Assembly: GCA_017395545.1 (NCBI GenBank)
Contig: JAFPUF010000064.1
Span: 29,311 to 93,310 of the forward strand
Source of the DNA: Treponema sp.
GTDB taxonomy: Bacteria > Spirochaetota > Spirochaetia > Treponematales > Treponemataceae
Reading direction: 5' to 3'
DNA: 64,000 bases
Shown: in pieces, positions 61,025 to 64,000 of the stretch
Numbering within the stretch: the first letter of the stretch is position 1
Layout: each line of letters begins with the position of its first letter
Translations under genes and position numbers: made by a program
The notes under the pieces: model-generated
Seen by the model: the letters and a program-made list of their open reading frames with translations, nothing else
Told to the model about the DNA's origin: nothing
The model's database searches: none

Positions 61025-62245
61025 ATGAATGGAAATGTAATCGTCGGTCAGTCTGGAGGTCCAACGGCCGTTATCAATTCTAGTCTGGCCGGTGTTTTTA
61101 AAACCGCTCACGACCGCGGAGCAAAAAAAGTCTACGGTATGCGTAATGGAATCAAAGGTCTTCTTGACGAAAAATATGTCGATTTGACAGACAAACTCAA
61201 TTCCACCATGGCAATTGACCTTTTAAAGCGAACTCCGTCGTCATATCTCGGATCATGCCGTTTCAAACTTCCGGATGTAGACAAAGACAAAGCCACATAC
61301 GAAAAGATTTTCAAGATTCTCGACAAGCTTGATGTAAAATATTTCTTCTACATCGGTGGAAACGACTCGATGGACACCATCGACAAACTCACAAAATACG
61401 GAAAATCAGTGAATTCCGACATTCATTTTATGGGTGTCCCAAAAACAATCGACAACGACCTCGCAATCACGGATCACACTCCTGGTTACGGCTCAGCAGC
61501 AAAATTCATCGCAGCAACAATGAAAGAAATCATCCGTGACGGTCACGTATACGACTACCCTACAATCTCCATCGTTGAGATAATGGGACGAAACGCAGGA
61601 TGGCTCACAGCGGCGGCTGCCCTTGCAAAATCAGATGACTGTGAAGGCGTTGATTTGATTTACCTTCCTGAAAAAGTTTTTGATGTCGACCACTTCCTGG
61701 GAAAAATTAAGGAACTTTCAAAAACAGGCAAGTCTATCGTAGTTGCTGTTTCTGAAGGTGTGCGTGTTGCAGACGGAAGATTTGTATTTGAACTGGCAGA
61801 GCATGTTGAATTCGTCGATGCATTCGGTCACAAGCAGATGTCCGGAACTGCGAAATTCCTTGCGAACAAGATTACGGCAGACCTCGGTATGAAAGCCCGA
61901 GCCATCGAACTTTCGACCCTACAGCGATGTGCAGCTCATATGTCAAGCCGTACAGACATCACAGAAGCATACAATGTAGGCGGTGCTGCAGTAAAAGCAG
62001 CATTTGAAGGTGAAAGCGGAAAAGTCGTAGTTATCAAGCGTGTTTCGGACGATCCTTATATGAGCATCACAGAAACTGCCGATGTCTCAAAGATTGCCAA
62101 CGTCGAAAAGAAAGTTCCTCTCGAATGGATTACAGATGATGACTATGTCACTGCGGATCTTGTTCACTACATTCATCCGCTTATCCAGGCTGAACTTTCA
62201 CCGATTATGGTTGACGGTCTGCCAAGACATCTGAACCTGAACTAA
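61025..62245 (+). CDS. pfp: Diphosphate-dependent 6-phosphofructokinase
   Basis: Phosphorylates fructose 6-phosphate using pyrophosphate, reversibly, in glycolysis. 406 residues from ATG 61025, chosen for TGGAG 8 bases upstream; an earlier in-frame ATG lacks any ribosome site. Opening GQSGGPTAVINSSLAGV, phosphate-donor loop IGGNDSMDT and catalytic GVPKTIDNDL. The Asp in GGND and the Lys in PKTIDND are the two positions that distinguish PPi from ATP enzymes, and both are of the PPi type. GYGSAAKFIA and MGRNAGWLTAAAAL complete the fold. Transcribed alone. Confidence 0.93.
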   Translation: MNGNVIVGQSGGPTAVINSSLAGVFKTAHDRGAKKVYGMRNGIKGLLDEKYVDLTDKLNSTMAIDLLKRTPSSYLGSCRFKLPDVDKDKATYEKIFKILDKLDVKYFFYIGGNDSMDTIDKLTKYGKSVNSDIHFMGVPKTIDNDLAITDHTPGYGSAAKFIAATMKEIIRDGHVYDYPTISIVEIMGRNAGWLTAAAALAKSDDCEGVDLIYLPEKVFDVDHFLGKIKELSKTGKSIVVAVSEGVRVADGRFVFELAEHVEFVDAFGHKQMSGTAKFLANKITADLGMKARAIELSTLQRCAAHMSSRTDITEAYNVGGAAVKAAFEGESGKVVVIKRVSDDPYMSITETADVSKIANVEKKVPLEWITDDDYVTADLVHYIHPLIQAELSPIMVDGLPRHLNLN

Positions 62246-62274
62246 GAAAACGCTGATTAATCAGCACTTTCTTA
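62246..62274. terminator. Bidirectional terminator between pfp and the GGDEF-GAF gene
   Basis: Palindrome GCTGATTAATCAGC (62252-62265), extended by AAGAAAA on one side and TTTCTT on the other. It fills the 26-base gap between the convergent stops. Confidence 0.65.
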
Positions 62275-63321
62275 AAGGTCTTTTATCTGTTTGTTCTGAA
62301 AATGAAGGCTCATAGCGATGGCATTTGCCGCCGTTATGAGCAAATCCATGTCCTTATACTGCCAGATTCTTGCAGTTGATGTTGAGTCAGCACGAATATA
62401 ACCGAAAATTTCATCATTATATCGGATTACGGCATACAAAACTGATTTTATCCCCTGCGCCCGGCATTCTTTTAAGAGCTCACTCTGATTTATATTTTCA
62501 AGGTTTCCGGTATCATTAAGATTGTAAATTCCCATTGAAGGGCTGACATTTTCCATAAAAAACGGATTTGTAATTGACTTGAAGTCTGCGGTCTTTGTAA
62601 GCGCAAAAATCTGGGAGAAATACAGCCCGTCTTTAGTCTGTATCGCAAGATGATCTATCATGAGGTTTGAGCCGAGAAAAAGAAGCAGGTCTTTGATTCC
62701 GTCCTGAACATGAGGTGCAGAATTTAAGAATTTGAAAATCTGTGTATGCATCTGCATGGACGAAATCGTAGTGTCGTCGGCTGAATGAAGCTGAATATTT
62801 TTATGTTTTGATTCGAGATAGATGATAAAGCAGTTGCGCCCCTTGATTTTTCCGCGGTAGAGCGCTTTGTCGGTAAGTTCAAAAAGAGAATCATAGGTCT
62901 GCGCATCGAGAGGAAAGCGCGAAAGACCGAAAGTGCATGTCAGAAAAAGATTTTTTACATTGGGCGGCGTAATTCCGTCTATCGATTTGTGAACCTCACG
63001 GAGAAGAGACCAGACTGCATCATACTCGGTGATTTCCGGAATGACGACCATAAACTCGTCTCCGCCGAACCTGCCAATAACACCGCGGGTCCCGAAAGCG
63101 TCTTTAAGGCGGTTAGCAAGAAAAGCTATTACGGTGTCACCCATTGTGTGGCCGTAATTGTCGTTGACATTCTTAAAATTGTCGATATCAATCAGAGCCA
63201 GCGAGAACTCCGTGCCTTTTTCGATTAAGTAATTTGCGTATTCAACAACGACATCACGCGTGAAAAGCCCCGTAAGAGAATCTGTTTTTAGTTCTTTATT
63301 CTGAAAAAAATCATCTGACAT
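62272..63321 (-). CDS. Soluble GGDEF-GAF diguanylate cyclase
   Basis: 349 residues, no membrane helix. Unusually the GGDEF domain comes first (LTGLFTRDVVVEYANYLI, then IGRFGGDEFMVVIP near residue 86), followed by a C-terminal GAF-like domain (~195-345: HLAIQTKDGLYFSQIF, VLYAVIRYNDEIFGYIRAD). The catalytic loop is intact; the I-site motif is absent. It could sense a cytosolic ligand through the GAF domain. The ATG lies 9 bases after its -10 box and has no Shine-Dalgarno. Confidence 0.92.
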   Translation of the reverse strand: MSDDFFQNKELKTDSLTGLFTRDVVVEYANYLIEKGTEFSLALIDIDNFKNVNDNYGHTMGDTVIAFLANRLKDAFGTRGVIGRFGGDEFMVVIPEITEYDAVWSLLREVHKSIDGITPPNVKNLFLTCTFGLSRFPLDAQTYDSLFELTDKALYRGKIKGRNCFIIYLESKHKNIQLHSADDTTISSMQMHTQIFKFLNSAPHVQDGIKDLLLFLGSNLMIDHLAIQTKDGLYFSQIFALTKTADFKSITNPFFMENVSPSMGIYNLNDTGNLENINQSELLKECRAQGIKSVLYAVIRYNDEIFGYIRADSTSTARIWQYKDMDLLITAANAIAMSLHFQNKQIKDL

Positions 63322-63330
63322 TTAGAATAA

Positions 63331-63359
63331 ATTTTAATATTTTTTTTGAAAATCGTCAA
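63331..63359 (-). promoter_or_regulatory. Promoter of the GGDEF-GAF gene, nearly leaderless
   Basis: Minus strand TTGACG, 17 bases, TAAAAT, then 9 bases to the ATG. No Shine-Dalgarno. Confidence 0.7.
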
Positions 63360-63381
63360 ATTCTATTTACAGTTTTGCCAT

Positions 63382-63411
63382 AAAAAAAACCGCTTCACAG
63401 ACGGAAGCGGT
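63382..63411 (-). terminator. Terminator of the small exported protein gene
   Basis: Perfect 8-bp stem ACCGCTTC / GAAGCGGT with a 7-base loop; on the minus strand it is followed by a run of T. Confidence 0.88.
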
Positions 63412-63433
63412 CATGACGGAAATCAGTAATTTC

Positions 63434-63805
63434 CTAGTATCCGTAAGATTTTAATAAATCATTGTAACTGTTAGTTGCAGACTGAGCAGCTGAGTTTGTC
63501 GCACCCTGAAGCTTGTTTACAGCAGCTGAATAACGGTTTGTCAGTTCAAGATATTTCTGTGAATCTTTAAGTGTCCAGTCCTTTGTATTCTGGATTTTCT
63601 GTGCAGATTCCGACAGTTTTAAGGATTCCATCGAGAGGTTTGTCAGATCACTGACTTTGTTTGTATTTGCAGCTTTTTCAGCCTTTGTTACGAAAGTTTC
63701 GTATTCTTTCATAAAATCATCAATTGATTTACGGCTTTTCGCATCAGCAAAAACAGCAAGGGTGACTCCGAAGAGAACAAGAAGAACAGTTAAAAATTTT
63801 TTCAT
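63434..63805 (-). CDS. Small exported helical protein, function unknown
   Basis: 123 residues. Signal peptide (FLTVLLVLFGVTLAVFADA, cleavage probably after Ala near 20); no lipobox. The mature part is about 100 residues, mostly amphipathic helix with many Lys, Ser and Asn (SIDDFMKEYETFVTKAEKAA, YLELTNRYSAAVNKLQ), ending in YNDLLKSYGY. Short helical periplasmic proteins of this kind are common in Treponema, but no named family is recognised. ATG 63805 follows AGAGGTAA and is preferred to an upstream start that would hide the signal peptide and overlap the promoter. Confidence 0.8.
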   Translation of the reverse strand: MKKFLTVLLVLFGVTLAVFADAKSRKSIDDFMKEYETFVTKAEKAANTNKVSDLTNLSMESLKLSESAQKIQNTKDWTLKDSQKYLELTNRYSAAVNKLQGATNSAAQSATNSYNDLLKSYGY

Positions 63806-63824
63806 AAAATTACCTCTAAGAAGA

Positions 63825-63853
63825 ATCTTAGTACGGTTTTGCCATTTTGTCAA
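63825..63853 (-). promoter_or_regulatory. Promoter of the small exported protein gene
   Basis: Minus strand TTGACA, 17 bases, TAAGAT. The -35 box directly abuts the T-run of the preceding terminator. Confidence 0.72.
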
Positions 63854-63884
63854 AAAAAAAGCCCGTCTCAAAGCTGAAGACGGG
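63852..63884 (-). terminator. Terminator of a gene beyond the window end
   Basis: Minus strand stem CCCGTCT / AGACGGG with a 9-base loop followed by C and a run of T. The gene it serves would lie beyond the right edge. Confidence 0.75.
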
Positions 63885-63890
63885 TAACGG

Positions 63891-63960
63891 AATTTCTCAC
63901 AGAGGGCACAGATTTTTTTTATTTTATACTCTGTGTCCTCTAAAGCTCTGTGAGGAATTT
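63891..63960. repeat. 70-bp palindrome of CACAGAG sub-repeats
   Basis: Outer arms AATTTCTCACAGAG and CTCTGTGAGGAATTT pair with one mismatch; inner GGCACAGA faces TCTGTGTCC. The loop is T/A-rich. Same architecture as the palindrome at 25541-25607 but with GAG instead of GAT units. The last ~40 bases of the window after it hold no gene that can be called. Confidence 0.7.
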
Positions 63961-64000
63961 TTATTAGACCAACGTCTCAGGCACAGCCTGCGCCGAGACT

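Noticed and set aside
63972..64000. Imperfect inverted repeat GTCTC...GAGAC at the window end
   Set aside because: Cut by the window edge and too short to judge; may be part of another terminator or repeat.
1..64000. tRNA, rRNA, CRISPR array, insertion sequence or prophage
   Set aside because: No T-loop-like motifs with acceptor pairing, no regular spacer-repeat arrays, and no transposase, integrase or phage structural proteins were seen in any frame.

Overview
The window looks like a chromosomal segment of a host- or gut-associated spirochaete, most likely a free-living Treponema of the rumen/gut type. Reasons: a spirochaete hook protein FlgE carrying both residues of the Treponema lysinoalanine cross-link, a diphosphate-dependent phosphofructokinase, rubrerythrin for oxygen defence, a thymidylate kinase with an altered P-loop, chemotaxis genes, many lipoproteins, and an unusually dense set of cyclic-di-GMP proteins. 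No phage, insertion sequence, CRISPR array, rRNA or tRNA gene was seen, and no stretch above 300 bases lacks a gene.

Layout. 1-1.7 kb (minus): a partial J-domain protein, rubrerythrin and dapB. 1.8-13.9 kb (plus): a very tight run of seven genes that starts with a uracil phosphoribosyltransferase and continues with a 7TM-PAS receptor, a giant beta-propeller/HD-GYP receptor, a membrane-anchored BMP (nucleoside-binding) protein, a dCache protein with a dead GGDEF, a hybrid histidine kinase and a response regulator. Most neighbours overlap by 1-11 bases. 13.9-20.7 kb (minus): a cobalamin block (cbiA, cbiET, cbiJ) led by a large beta-helix lipoprotein and preceded by a BtuF-like binding lipoprotein. 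20.9-23.8 kb (plus): uracil permease, a lipoprotein and ilvH. 23.9-29.8 kb (minus): a flotillin/SPFH protein, flgE-flgD behind a sigma-28-like promoter, and a chemoreceptor. 30-36 kb (plus): tmk, then a second c-di-GMP operon (GGDEF-EAL, GGDEF, RbsB-like lipoprotein). 36-38.6 kb (minus): another GGDEF protein overlapping an unknown gene. 38.7-44 kb (plus): metK behind a SAM-II-like riboswitch, a LolA-like secreted protein, a glycogen-binding (CBM48-like) protein and hrpB. 44-49.9 kb: mnmG (minus), cysS (plus) and a three-gene sensor/kinase/regulator operon (minus). 50-55.6 kb (plus): cheR, cheB, rny, a metallophosphatase and argD. 55.6-60.9 kb (minus): a GGDEF gene driving metN-metI, and malQ. 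61-63.9 kb: diphosphate-dependent phosphofructokinase (plus), a GGDEF-GAF protein and a small exported protein (minus).

How it works together. Seven proteins concern c-di-GMP (five apparently active cyclases, one of which also carries an EAL domain; one HD-GYP; one degenerate GGDEF). In two operons they sit with stand-alone solute-binding proteins without any permease, which suggests nutrient sensing feeding into motility or attachment. The uracil phosphoribosyltransferase, BMP protein and phosphorelay in one operon make a candidate nucleoside/uracil-sensing system. This is the best candidate here for something undescribed.

Expression signals are unusually readable. Many genes have a -35/-10 pair with 16-18 bp spacing and a good Shine-Dalgarno site. 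At least seven others have the -10 box only 6-9 bases before the ATG and no Shine-Dalgarno, so they look leaderless. Four coding regions have an upstream in-frame TTG that lies in a promoter and should not be used as a start.
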